Shown here in pieces: positions 24,801 through 37,091 of a stretch of DNA of 64,000 bases. The position numbers and the translations under genes were made by a program. The stretch's first letter is position 1; every line of letters begins with the position of its first letter. The stretch comes from Fagopyrum homotropicum (taxonomy: Eukaryota; Streptophyta; Magnoliopsida; Caryophyllales; Polygonaceae): contig BSWB01000002.1 of assembly GCA_033239125.1 (NCBI GenBank), positions 154,366,409 to 154,430,408 of the forward strand, given 5' to 3'. The notes beneath the pieces are model-generated. The model was given only the letters and a program-made list of their open reading frames with translations. It was not told where the DNA came from and did not search any database.

Positions 24801-27354
24801 ATTTTATGGCGGGCATTGGAGTCCAGACGCGCACTCTGTTCTCGCTCATGGATATGGTGGGTCTTTCCATCTTTGGAGAAATGTTGGTCTAAATGGTGAT
24901 AACTGGCAACCACAGATAGTTCCTTCCGGGCACCATGCTGTTGTTTCGGATATTGAGTGGGCAAGGTCGGGAGAATACCTCTTGTCCGTGAGTCATGACC
25001 AGGTATGTTCTCTTCACGTGTTTTGGAGCTCGTATTCATCAATCTTTACTCTGTGAAAGCGTCTAAAAGTTGTTATCTGTATAACATTTACATATAATTT
25101 TTTTGGTGTCAAATCAAAATCAGCCTTACTTCTTACTTAACATTAGTAACAAACAACAATTACTTGCCTTGTCCTATTTATACTTGGGAAATCTTAAAAT
25201 AACAAGCTAGTTGCCTCTAATGGGTATGAGTACATGACCATTATTCATTACATATCTTTTAAGTGCCTTTTGTTGGGGTAAGTGCTAAGTGACTTATTGA
25301 TAATGTTTTGAAATTGTCAATCTGCATTACTACAAGACCATTTCATTTTTTTGAATTGCAGACTAGTCGAATTTTCGCACCATGGAAAAATGAAGATTGT
25401 ACAAAAGATGGAGTCTCATGGCATGAAATAGCTCGCCCTCAAGTTCATGGTCATGATATAAATTGTGTGGCGATCATACATGGAAAAGGAAACCATCGTT
25501 TTGTAAGTGGAGCAGAGGAGAAAGTCGCCAGGGTGTTTGAAGCCCCTTTGTCTTTTCTGAAGACACTGAATTGTGCCAATTCACTGGATGGAGATATCCA
25601 AGAAGACATTCAAGCAGATGTTCAGATTTTGGGTGCAAATATGTCTGCTCTTGGATTGTCACAGAAGCCCATATTTGTACATGGTATCTATCTCCCTCTC
25701 TCTTTTCTTTTATATGGAATAAGATGACATGAGTCTTAGTTATATAGACATATATCAGGCATACAAGGATATCTGGCATCCACTCAATGGATTTTTTTTT
25801 GATCTTGTGCATGATTGAATAAAGTGATTCTAGGTTGAAGCGCAAGGTTAAAACAAACAGGAAAGAAAAGAAAAGGAACGTATGAATATCTGGGCAAATT
25901 ATAATGCAAGAGTTCATCATTCTCTTTCTAAAGTATGCGTTAGCGTGTTGGTATCAGTAGAGCTATTCATTGAATATAACATGTGGTAGAGAAAATTTTA
26001 TAGCTCTCCACAGTCCATAGTTGATCCTGAATAGTGACAAATACATCGGATTTTATCTTTGTCACTTAACTTTTGTGGTGTAGCCCATATTTACTCACTC
26101 TTCTTTGTCCATGCCAGTGTCGATCTATTATCATGCTCTTTGTTGATTTACTTTCTTGTCTGACCTTCACACTCTTGGCTGGTCCAGCTTTACCTTTTGT
26201 TTTTCTAATCTTGTAGCTTAGGGTTGGGGTGGGTTGTGTAGCTTGTGTGCCACATATTATGGTGTTACTGACTGAGTGGCTGATTACAGCTCCACGCGAG
26301 ACAAATCTTGACAGAAATGGTGGGGAAGGTGGTGACACCCTTGAAACCATTCCAGACGCTGTACCGGTTACGTTGACTGAGCCTCCTATTGAAGAACAAA
26401 TTGCGTGGCATACACTATGGCCCGAATCTCACAAACTTTATGGGCATGGGAACGAGCTGTTCTCTCTGTGCTCTGACCATGAGGGGAAGCTCGTGGCTTC
26501 AGCATGTAAGGTAAATTATCTTCATTGCATATTGGCTAGTATGTTATTCGATTGAGTGTTTATACCCTATTCTCTTGACTGGATAGCTTTATAGCAAACC
26601 TTAAGATTGCATATCCTGCAGGCCCAAACAGCAGCCGTAGCTGAAATATGGTTATGGCAAATTGGTTCATGGAAGGCAGTTGGTCGCCTGCAGTCTCATA
26701 ACCTAACCGTGACACAGATGGAATTTTCGCATGATGACAGCTTGCTTTTGGCTGTCTCTAGGGATCGTCAATTCTCTGTTTTCTCCATCAAAACTACAGG
26801 TAAATCTAGAACTTATCCATCATATTGTATCTTTCTCATATCTGATAACCAGGTCCCTCGCAGACTCCAATGAGTTCAGTCAGCAGTTGCTAGCAAGACA
26901 AGAAGCGCACAAACGCATCATATGGACATGTTCCTGGAACCCATACAGCCACGAATTTGCAACTGGATCAAGGGACAAGACCGTTAAGATATGGGCGGTT
27001 GAGAAAAATGGATATGTTAAGAACATCTTAACACTTCCGCAATTCTCTAGCAGTGTGACTGCCTTATCTTGGCTAGGTCTTGATCCTCAGACCCAAAATG
27101 GACTCCTCGCTGTTGGACTGGAAAGTGGACTCATAGAGCTATGGGCCCTCACCAGGTCCAGTGAAGGTAGCACGGTAGCCCCGGCTCTAAGTTCTTCCCT
27201 TGTGTTGAAGCTAGACCCTTTCATGTGCCATGCAGCCACTGTGCAACGTCTGGCCTGGAGATATAGGGAGAAGCGTGCAGCTTGCGACAGTGTGCAGCTT
27301 GCTTCATGCGGAGCCGACAATTGTGTGAGGGTTTTCCAAGTGAAACTGAGCTGA
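21805..27354 (+). CDS. ELP2: Elongator complex protein 2 (WD40 scaffold)
   Basis: ELP2 is a double WD40-propeller subunit of Elongator, which modifies wobble uridines of tRNA and influences transcription. Ten exons close in frame to 834 aa, near the size known for plant ELP2: 21805-21942, 22026-22113, 23229-23314, 23497-23650, 24080-24240, 24337-25002, 25362-25683, 26290-26510, 26622-26799, 26864-27354. All introns are GT-AG. The N-terminus (FIGAGCNRIVHNVSWGASGL) matches plant ELP2. WD-type GH or H pairs with following W/D blocks are seen at residues 56-57 (GHKGSVNCTHW), 218-219 (GHSDWIRSLDF), in GHEDWVYSVEW, and near 687 (HKRIIWTCSWNP). Other diagnostic stretches are ASMDKTMMIW, HVHGHDIN-like RPQVHGHDINCVA, LWPESHKLYGHGNELFSLCS and SRDKTVKIW. 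No disruption is seen. The SDA1 gene follows 1.2 kb downstream on the same strand. Confidence 0.96.
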
Positions 27355-28337
27355 ATCCGGAAACAAAGTAGTTTTATACAACTTAATGGTCCAGTAAGTT
27401 AAAGATGTATCTTCAGTTTCAAGGTAATTGATTGATTATGTAAGCTTAATCTGCGCCTTTGCGGCTTCAGATTAAAGGCATTCAATTTGGAGGGTAACAC
27501 TTTGTAATCGGAGGAAGGGTTTTTTTAGGATGATCTACAACGGTTGGATGTAGATTATACTAAACCAGTTCAGATCACCTATCGCCCCTTCCTATTGCTT
27601 TGTATGTTGCATTTGCTTTATCCGTCCATGTGATACTATTTTTATTCAATTTAATCTGATTAGAGCAAATTTAGGGATTTTCTGCACTACTCAATCCGTC
27701 TTCTCTTTTTCATTGTCTTCACTCTTCAACTTATGCAAAGTTCTTCTATATCTCATACCGGAACGCACCGAAAAGCCTCCACTCTATCTCCTGCTCTATC
27801 GGTTTCATCTATAGTGCACGAAGAGCTTAGCCCACCAAATCCTGCGTCTAGTCATGAACGGTTTAAGCTGCAAAGATGCAAAGAGAATTCCTCAACCACA
27901 AACGCAATGTGTTAATTGATGTAAACATATGCCACAAAAAAAGCTTACACTTAAAATATACAAAATAAGATAAGCTAAAAGATATTGAATATAATGAATA
28001 ATAAGTAATTAATTTGAAAGGAAATTATTGCTAAGTTTAAACTGAGCCTGTAACAGTTTTAAGCCTATGTTCAAAAATAAATATGATAATTGCATTATTA
28101 AACATCATTTTTTAAATATTTGTGATTTTGTATAAAATAACCATAAGATTAAGAATTGCATAAAACTATCAATATATTAAGGTTTTCTTATGTTGAAAAG
28201 AACCCCACAGGTTACAACTCTAATTTTATACTAGAAATAAAAATTACTTTATTTTAATTATGTAAAGCATAACTTGCCATAAACAAATTATCAAAACATA
28301 TAATACAATCATTTTTGGGTGCTTGATATTGGACTCG
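27355..28337. other. Intergenic between ELP2 and SDA1
   Basis: It contains the ELP2 3' UTR and an AT-rich spacer (27910-28270). A 60-codon frame at 27733-27915 has no recognisable similarity. Confidence 0.6.
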
Positions 28338-28524
28338 TGGGCTTTGTTTCGGAAGGCCCATGTGTTGGCGGATGGGCCGGCGGCGTTGGTTCCAGTTTTG
28401 GTGCGGTTGGGTCAGAATTAGGGTGGCTTGATGAGACGTGCGGGTTGAGGGAGAGGTCAAGGTGAATTGCAACACGGTTAGGGTTCACTCTGTATCATCT
28501 CTTCCCTAGGATTTATCTAGGGTT
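28338..28524 (+). promoter_or_regulatory. SDA1 promoter with site II and telo-box-like motifs
   Basis: Three site II words (TGGGCT at 28338, GGCCCA at 28355, TGGGCC at 28373) are followed by two TAGGGTT words (28479-28485 and 28518-28524) within 250 bp of the ATG. This pairing is established for plant ribosomal-protein and ribosome-biogenesis genes and fits the predicted role of SDA1. Confidence 0.6.
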
Positions 28525-28582
28525 CATCAGTCTCCCTAATTTTAGCTATCTATCGGCCTCAGTGAGATCCACAGATACAACA

Positions 28583-31500
28583 ATGGTTTCGAGAAAAGCA
28601 ACATCCAGAAAGAGATCCAGAGGGACAGTGAAATCGTCTTTGTCCTCCACCCCGGCCACCGGCGGTTTAACAGCGGCACCAGATACAATCACGGCTTCTG
28701 GCCGGTCATCGGAGAAGCTAAGCCTGCCTATGTTACAGTCAAAGATGAAGATCGATCCTGAGGGCTACGGGACCGAGCTCCAATTGTTATACAAACAATT
28801 CAATTCCTCTCTCGAGCTTTTCCAGCAACAAGCCGCCTTAAACTTCAATTCTCTAAGTGGTATCGGTGCTGACCCTACTGTAGCCAAGGATCTCGGCGAG
28901 AGGGCTATGTTTTTGTCCCATATGACGCCAATCTACCCTCAGTATCTCTCTCAATTCCCTAATCAGCTCCTTGAGTTGCTCAGGACTTCTGCGAGGACAT
29001 TGCCTTCTTCTCTTAGGTGTCAGATTGTTCAGGCTCTTATACTTTTGATGAATCGAAAGGTAAATGCAGAGAAAAGTGTTGCTTTTGATTGTTGATAATA
29101 ATTTGTCTTGGCTGTTTTTCATGAATCTGAATGTTGTTAACATGTGACTTGCATATTGTCTTGCTAATGCTATTTGCTTCTACTTATTAAACTGATAATT
29201 TGCTAATGTGACTTTTTATTGTCCTCCGATTCAAAATCGGTCTATAGGCAGTGGATTTGGCAGATATGCTAGCAATGTTTATGGAGCTTCAGACGCTGGG
29301 TGACAAAATTTTGAGGAAAATGGCATTTTCTCATGTTATTCAAAGCATCAGACGTATGAACCTGAAGCACAAGGATCAAACTAAAAACGGGGCACTTCAA
29401 AGAATATTGTTTAACATGTTAAAGGTCTACTACTGCTCTTTTCCCCTCTCTCTTTGCTTTCTATTTTCTTTTGCAACATGTTCCTTCTTATTGTACAGGG
29501 AGATGAAGAGTCAATAGCAAAGACGGCACTTATTGCCTTGTGTGATCTTCACAGAAGGAGGGTTTGGTTTGATGAAAACACTGCAAATGCCATTTGTAGG
29601 GCCTCTTTGCACCGTTCACCAAAGTATGTTTATTTTATTTGTCTGTGATTTCATTCTTCTCAATAATCTGCCTGTTTACCTGATATTTTGAATGACTGTA
29701 GAATCATGAAAGCTGCACTGCACTTTCTACTTGATTATGAGAAAATTGAAGAAGATGATGATGATAGTGATGCTTCAGGCAGTGATGATGAGGCTATTCC
29801 TATAAATCCTCAAATAATGATGAGTAAAGAGGATGTATATAAGGTGAATTGATAGTGATCTAAGATTCATCATTCATGCTCCTTTTCCCTTTTTATTCTT
29901 GTTGTATCTTATTTGTACTCTAATTCTAGAATGTAGGTAAATATTGTTTATCTTTTGATTACTTCTTGATAAGCCAAGCTGCCACCACTTTTTTCCATCT
30001 GTTTCAATTTTTGGAAGGATATTTCAACTTAAAGATATTCTAAACCATTTGAACCTCCTTCAAAACATCGCACTTTTGCATCATTCTGAAAGAAAGATAC
30101 TATTTTGCAATTATTAACTAGTTGTTATAGTTGTGCTTTGAAGATGTTTTCTGGAGATGTAAGCTCTAATGATTTGTGTAGTATGCATAACATTAATTTT
30201 TGCTCTTATTTAGGCACACCATAAAGGTACATCTGCCAGCAAAAAGAAAAAGCAAGCGAAATTGGAACGTGTTCGCCGTAACATGAAGAAGAGGCAGCGA
30301 TTAACTTCAGAAAAAAGTGGTCCAAGCTACTATTCACCTCTTGACCGTCTGATAAATGCACAGGTTAGCTGTTTTAGGATTGTTCTTTCTTTGAGACTTC
30401 TCCCAATCAGTACTTTTGACTGTAATTACTTATGCTCGTTTTTTTTAGGGATTTGCTGAAGAGCTGTTTTCTCGCCTTCAAACTTGCAATGAGCGTTTTG
30501 AGGTCAGCACTCTTTGCTTCTCTTTTGACTCATTTATGTATGTTTTAAGAACACATGTTCTCTATTTACCTATTGTACACATGGTCTTTTTTTTGAGATC
30601 ACCATGGGAGGGAGCAAAAGTTGTTGATATATGGTCAACTAGACATGCAAATTTAACATTTCAATTTTCAACTGTAGGTTAAGGTGATGCTGTTGAAAGT
30701 AATTTCAAGACTCATTGGGCTTCATCGCTTGCAATTGTTGAGTTTTTATCCATATCTTCAAAAATATGTTCAGGTAAGTAACAATAATCTGCTTTTTTTG
30801 CTCAGTTCTTATTCAAATCTTATCCAACTACAACTCTCTCTTGCAGCCACATCAGCGTGATGTAGCAAATTTTCTTGCTGCAGCAGTTCAGGCGTGCCAT
30901 GATATGGTATGTTAGAGATTACTTATCACAATTGTTGTTCTCCTCAAGACAAACACCTCTGAAAAGAAATGCAGAAACAGATGAAGGCAAACCAAGAAAG
31001 GATTCTCTAAATATCTAATTGTTCCTGCCGCTGTGATTTTTACTAGGTACCACCTAATGCAGTTGAGCCTCTGTTTAAGCAGCTTGTGAATCAGTTTGTG
31101 AATGACCGATCGCGTCCAGAGGTAGGGCCTATTCTGTTATATAAATGTCTATTTATTGTGTCCTGTTTTTTTTTTTTACTGATTTCTTTGTTTCTTATCC
31201 AGGCAATTGCTGTTGGATTGAATGTGGTTAGAGAGATTTGCTTGCGTATTCCTCTGGTATCCATTACATGCCCTTCCCTTGTCTTCTATATGTGCAAAAT
31301 GTATTGTATGAAGAAATATAAAATCTGAATATATATTAACATTCTTGACCAGGGCTTTTTTCTTGATAAATCATTTGAAGTGCTTGATAGTTGGCTAAGC
31401 TTTCATCTAATGCTCTTTTATTGTCTGGCATGTATGTACTGGTTATCAGTTGATGACAGAAGAGTTACTGCAAGACCTTGTGCTGTACAGGAAAGAAAAG

Positions 31501-33236
31501 GAAAAAGCAGTTTCAAGTGCAGCTCGTGCACTTATGAGTCTATTCAGAGAGGTAAAATGCTTTATTCATTATTCCATATTGGGCTTTCTCCATCTTGTTT
31601 ATGAAGTTGTAGGCACTGAAAATTGAAATAATTCTATATTGTTAGATCTGCCCATCACTGTTAGTCAAAAAAGACCGTGGGCGTACCATTGACCCAAATG
31701 CTAGGCCTAAAGCATTTGGAGAGGTGGATGTTGCAAGCAATGTCCCTGGTATTGAATTACTACATGAAGCTGGTGAGGATAGCGATGAGGGTGATGACGA
31801 TGATGATATAAATGATGGTGAAGACATGGGCAGTGAAAATGAAATGGATGACCCTGTTGCAAGCAGCTCAGAGGAAGGTGACGAATCTGATGATGAAAGC
31901 ATTGACCTTACTGTTGATTCAGATTCTGCTCAGAGTGGAGATGAACTTGTAGCAAGCGATGAGGATGAAGATGATTTAAGTATTGCTGATGACGAGAGTG
32001 CAAGTGATTTTGATGCCAGTGATGATGAGGAAGAAGGTTTGAACTTGGATGAATCTCAAGATAGAGGAACAGAAGAGGGAAACCATTCTAGTTCAAAGAA
32101 GAGGAAGGCTTCTGATTTTGAAGGACAAATGAATGTGGTTGATAAAAGCCTCAGAGCTCTTAAGAAATTAGCTTCAGCTAATATGGAAAAGGACAATTTG
32201 GACTCAGAAGATGGTGTTATCCTTTCAAATGAGGAGTTCAAACGGATCAAAGAATTAAAGGTACATTTTCTGCATCTTATGAATGACCAATTAGGCAATT
32301 ACCCCTTGTTTTGTCATGGTGAGGAATTAATCTTGAAGAAATGCCTGCGTAACTTTGTGAACTGTACCTTTGTCATCTCATTTTTCTGTCTACCAACATA
32401 TTGCTGGTTTTTTATAAATAGGCAAAAGCAGAAGCAAGGACTGCTATGGCACGTCATGGTTTGCTCAAAAAAGGCTCAGATTCTAAGTCGGGAGCTCTGA
32501 AAATTCCAACTGCTGAACAATTAACTCTCAAACGAGTAGATCCTTCTAAACTTGAAGTAAGCGTTCTCTTTTTCCATTCGCTGTTTGTATTTTGTATATT
32601 TATTTACATAGTTCAGCATTTATCTACAACCTTTTTGAGTGTTGCTGTTATTCTCACATAGGGTTAGTTTTAGTGTCTTGATCCAAAAACAATGGTAATA
32701 TATTTGAAAGTTCAAGTTCTTACTACTGTCTCGGTCATTCTGGACTAGTAGGCTTATATTTTTGTCCCCTGAAAATACTATATACCTTCTACTGGATATA
32801 TAATACTGTTTCATTTTCTCAACAGGCACGGATGCATAGAAAGATGACCAAGGATGAGAGGATGGCACTTGTGAAAGCTGGAAGAGAAGATAGAGGACCA
32901 TATCAAGCTAAAACTGCTCTTAAACAGAAAAAGGCAAGTTTTTCATTCCAATTCATAGAGATTTGTTTGCCCGTCTTTCTTTCAAGAAAAAGATTATTAT
33001 TTCGTATCCAGTATTACAGTGTGAAGGCGTATGCTAAGCTACTAGCCTACTACTGATGATTCTCTCTGTGATGGGTTTATACACAGACTGGAGGTATGAG
33101 CAACAAACAGAAGGAACACAAGAAGTTTATGCCTATCGCAGCAAAAAGGGCCAAAGTTAGCAGAACTCGAATCGACAAGAAGAAGAAACATGCGCTATCG
33201 GGCAAACAATTCCGTGGAAAGAAGGCATGGAAGTGA
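28583..33236 (+). CDS. SDA1: SDA1 homolog, 60S ribosome biogenesis factor
   Basis: SDA1 is a nucleolar factor for 60S subunit maturation and export, first described in yeast through actin and cell-cycle defects. Fifteen exons close in frame to 839 aa: 28583-29059, 29248-29424, 29499-29623, 29702-29843, 30214-30363, 30449-30502, 30678-30773, 30847-30906, 31047-31121, 31203-31256, 31450-31551, 31646-32260, 32422-32556, 32826-32933, 33087-33236. Residues 44-80 (EKLSLPMLQSKMKIDPEGY) and the stretch VPPNAVEPLFKQLVNQFV match plant SDA1. A basic segment KKKKQAKLERVRRNMKKRQR follows an acidic DDDDSDASGSDDE. Residues about 548-645 form a long Asp/Glu/Ser tract. The C-terminus is Lys-rich (SGKQFRGKKAWK), suited to nucleolar targeting. 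The intron at 32934-33086 starts with GC. The N-terminal ~35 residues look longer than in homologs I remember. Confidence 0.95.
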
Positions 33237-33798
33237 TTTGAAGTGTTTCATTTTGTTGAAGATCTTCGAGGTGTTTTCTTCCTCGCAACAATTTTGGCAG
33301 GTTATCAATCTTATGCTTTTCTGCTTGTCTTTCGATTTGAGTAACTTCTCATATGAAATATATAGATTATTGTTGTGTAGTGTAGTAAAAGTGTAAGACT
33401 AATGATTTTGAGTTATTTATTGTCATTCCACCGGACAATTTTGAAGGCAAATGGAATGGGAGTTTAGCATTATTGTTGGTAGTTTTAGTTTTCATATTGA
33501 AAGATGTTGTGAACCCTACTCGTGATTGGGGTTTGGAAGTAGGGCTGCACATAATTGGACCGCCCAGAAATTCCGGTCCGGTCGATTATATTACGGTCCG
33601 CTCTTGGACCGTAATGTTTCAGTCCGGTCCGAACCGTTAATTTACATTTTTAATATTTTTGAACAAAAAATGCATACGGTCCGGGTTTGGACCAGATTTA
33701 ATCCATACAAAAGTTTTTTTTTAAATTAAAAAAAAAGGGTCCTGACCAGACTGCATCCGTGGTAGGCCGGTCCTGTCCATGAACTGTTATGCACAAAC

Positions 33799-33813
33799 AG
33801 TGAATCAGGTCCG
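33799..33813. repeat. LINE target-site duplication, 3' side
   Basis: AGTGAATCAGGTCCG adjoins the poly(A)/T tract. It matches 35646-35660 at 14 of 15 positions. Confidence 0.85.
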
Positions 33814-35645
33814 TTTTTTTTTTTTTTTTTTTTTTTTTGAAAACGGAAAGCGGTTAGGTTGGACTATCTCCTAGAGGTAGTCCACCCTAAAGCATCCTTG
33901 CGGATGAGAACACAAAGTTCGGGATCGTCAGAAAAACTGGTGTTGGGGTTCGAAATTCCCAGATGGGTCAGTCGGTCAGCAACACGGTTGGTTTCTCTGA
34001 AAATATGCCTGATGTGGACTTCGTCAAAAAAACGGAGATCCAACATGGAGTCGGAAATAATCATCTCGACCTCCCATGGGCAACTCCACAATCCTTGGAG
34101 TGCCTTGATAACACAAAGATTATCACCCTCGATTTCTATCTTTTTTATTTTTAATTTGATAGCCTCTTGTAAACCCAATTTAAGAGCATAAACTTCAGCT
34201 TTAACTACCGAGTTAAAGTTATTTTTTGTCGCATCAAGGCTAACAACCTCACCTTTGTGATTCCGAATCACAAAGCCGATTGATGTTATTCCCGAATCAA
34301 GTTTAGATCCATCAAAATTAAGTTTATGAAAACCAGGTTTTGGTTTATCCCACTTAATATTATTTTTCTTCCTTTTGGGAGACTTAGTGTCCTTTTGTTG
34401 TTTTATATCGTAATCGTCTTCATCATTGATGTTAGTTTTTCACATTTGGATTTGGTTTTTAATGAAGCTAATAACCTTATTGCAAGGACCAATAGGCTCG
34501 TTCCCAAAAATAATTTTGTTTCTGAAGAACCAAATACTCCACCAGATAGTTGCGAGATATGCAAACTTGTTAAGTCCAATTTTATTCTTTATTTCTTGTA
34601 GGATGTCATGAGCTTTTTTATTAACAAGGTTAATGTTGTTTAGTTCAGTTAATATAGACCTGTCAATTTTGACCAGGATTTGTTTGCTAAAAGGGCATTC
34701 AATGAGTAAGTGGAACAAGTCCTCTAGATGGTGATTGCATAGTTCACAATGCCTTGTTACGGCAATTCTTCTTTCATCAAGTTTAGCCTTTGTTGGGATT
34801 CCGTTTTGAGAAATTTTCCAAATAAAGTTTTTAATTTTAGGTTGGGTATGAGGTTCCAGATCCAGTCGCATGTAAAGTTTGAGGGCATGCTTGAATTCTT
34901 CTCAATCATTTCTGACGCAGATTTTGTAGTAAACCAACCATTGTTGCTACATCTCCAATATAATCTATCTTGAATATCGTTTTTTGGTATAATTGTTTCC
35001 TTTATTTTTTCCCTAGTCTCTAGGTTGATGATGTTTTGTAGTTCATGATCAATTTTGTTGATATCCCATTGTCTTGAGTCGTTTATAAAGTGATTAACCT
35101 TTATATTTGTGTTAATTTGATTGATGTTTTGGACCATTTTTATAAGCGGCGTAGTTGTTACCCAATTGTCATGCCAAAAGTTGATGGTTTTACCATTTCC
35201 GACCTGCCAAATAATACCATTTTTGAACTCAGTTTTTAGCTTCATCAGGTTATTCCATTGCCAAGACGTTGATCCTTTCTTTTGGTAATGGAGAATATTT
35301 TGATTTTTCAAATATTTTTCGTTTACAACTTTAACCCAAATATTATTCGGTTCAGCCAAAATTTTCCACAAGAGTTTCATTTGTAATGCTTTGTTTGAGA
35401 TTAAAGATTTCCTTAATCCAATACCGCCATTCTTTTTTGATTTGCAAATTACGTCCCAACTGATTATGGGTCTATGTTGGTCCCCTTTGTTCCAGAAGAA
35501 TTTTTTATATGTTTTATCTAACTCCTCTAGATTATGACTCGGGAGCATGAAACTTTGCATGACAAAGGTTGGCTTAGCCGCTAGATTATGTTTTATGAGG
35601 GTGTTCCTCCCTTCTTGTGATAAGGAATTGGCTTTCCATTTTGAA
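33814..35645 (-). mobile_element. 5'-truncated LINE with RNase H domain
   Basis: The minus-strand element ends in a 25-base A tail (T-run at 33814-33838) and is bounded by a 15-bp target duplication. Translations give the end of the LINE reverse transcriptase region (SWDVICKSKKNGGIGLRKSL, then GNGKTINFWHDNWV) in 35560-34757. A zf-RVT block lies in 34871-34440 (TKAKLDERRIAVTRHCELCN, TIWWSIWFFRNKIIFG). An RNase H domain lies in 34271-33864 (AEVYALKLGLQEAI, KIEIEGDNLCVI, HIFRETNRVADRL). Frames shift between blocks, so it is inactive. The tail length and near-identical duplication suggest fairly recent insertion. Confidence 0.92.
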
Positions 35646-35660
35646 AGTGAATCCGGTCCG
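35646..35660. repeat. LINE target-site duplication, 5' side
   Basis: AGTGAATCCGGTCCG, one mismatch from 33799-33813. Confidence 0.85.
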
Positions 35661-35763
35661 TTATTTTACCGTTTGCACAGCCTATTTAGATGTCTTTGCA
35701 CAAGACATGGTAGGGCTGTTCAAATGACATGTTCAGAAACATCTTGTTGGCTGGTCGGGCCGT

Positions 35764-35883
35764 TTGAATAGCCCAATTTGGATGTATTTGGACAAGACTT
35801 GGTAGGTGAAGAGATTTGTGAATTTGAATAGCCCAATTTGGATGTATTTGGACAAGACTTGGTAGGTGAAGAGATTTGTGAAT
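35764..35883. repeat. 60-bp tandem duplication
   Basis: Two identical 60-bp units (35764-35823 and 35824-35883) lie within the copia protease fragment. Confidence 0.97.
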
Positions 35884-36120
35884 CAAGCCGTGGAACAAAT
35901 AATACTCGGGTAACGTGAAGAGAAGCATTGATGTGCAAACTCCCTCCATGTGCGGCTGAAACTAAAACTCCGTTAGGAAGCTTAATCATGTGGTGACAGG
36001 TGTGATATTAGAGAGGAGGTAGCGAAATAATACCTGAAGAAGTATTATGAGAGGAATAAGAGCGATAAGAGTTCAAGACAGCTTGAATGGTGTTCCAGTG
36101 AGTATCATCAATTGCAGGGT

Positions 36121-36226
36121 CAATGTCTCTACGATCCGAGCTGTTAAGGGATCAAAAGATGCAAAGTTGACGCCAATGTCTCTACGATCCGAGCTGTTAA
36201 GGGATCAGAAGATGCAGAGTTGACTT
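36121..36226. repeat. 53-bp tandem duplication
   Basis: Two near-identical 53-bp units starting CAATGTCTCTACGATCCGAG at 36121 and 36174, in the copia gag relic. Confidence 0.93.
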
Positions 36227-37082
36227 GCCCGACAGGTAAGGAAACTGTTGCGGCTGCTGCATGTATGGTTGATTTTGATGGTGGACGGTTTGGTGCGGAA
36301 GAACTAGTACCACCAATAGGGTTCGTAGTAGGAGATGGACCATTGAGAGTGATCCACCAATCTAGATAACCGTGTATTTTGAAGCAGGAACATTTGCACA
36401 TGTTGACACGTTGAGATGTCATCTCATCCCATGACGGCTAAAGTAGGCACCAACAGTTTGACCATTTGTGTACAATGAGCAAGATGCCAAGATCTACGCG
36501 TAGTTGAAGTAGACGGGGGTCGTTGCCAGTATCAAAACGTTCTTTGAGGTCTTCCCAAAGAAGATAAGAATTAGCGCAATAACCCACCAATTTACGAAGG
36601 GATGGATCCATAGATTTGAGAATCCAACTTTGAATCATAGAGTTAACACAAACCCAATCGGAATATTCTTCCGAAGAGGTATCTTGTTCAGTAATTTTGT
36701 CTTTGACGAAGGTAAGTTTTCGTTTTGCGGATAGGGAATGGGTCATGGCAATGGACCAATCGCCATAATTATCTTCATATAATTAAACGGCCAGGATGAT
36801 CTGAGGGATGCAAGTAATAGATCGAAGTATGAGAAAGTGGTGGTGGTTGTTTGTCGTTGCCCATGATGAACAACACAAAGTAATTTCTTGCCAAAATATT
36901 CGCTGATACCGCGGCCAAAGTATCTTATGATACGGTGGCAACGAAAAAAAAAGTTTAGGGTTTTGTGCGGAAGCGTAGGTTAAGGAAAGTATGCCCTCAT
37001 ATTATGAAGAGATTTGTGAATCGGAAAGCTTATTTATTTCATTGATCAACCAATGTTTATATAGGAAAATACAAAGAGATAA

Positions 37083-37091
37083 AATAATAAA
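37083..37091. repeat. 9-bp target duplication, left
   Basis: AATAATAAA, identical to 38059-38067. Confidence 0.85.

Larger units (their letters stand above)
33541..35684. mobile_element. hAT-like DNA element split by a LINE
   Basis: The left part (33541-33813) begins AGGGCTGCACATAATTGGAC and repeats GGTCCG many times. The right part (35646-35684) ends GTTTGCACAGCCT, roughly the inverted form of the start. Possible 8-bp flanks (tttggaag / tttagatg) match at 6 of 8 positions. The LINE at 33814-35645 sits inside. The superfamily is inferred from the AGGGCTG-type ends. Confidence 0.45.

Noticed and set aside
28254..28475. 73-residue minus-strand frame upstream of SDA1
   Set aside because: It covers the SDA1 promoter motifs, has low-complexity sequence and no similarity.
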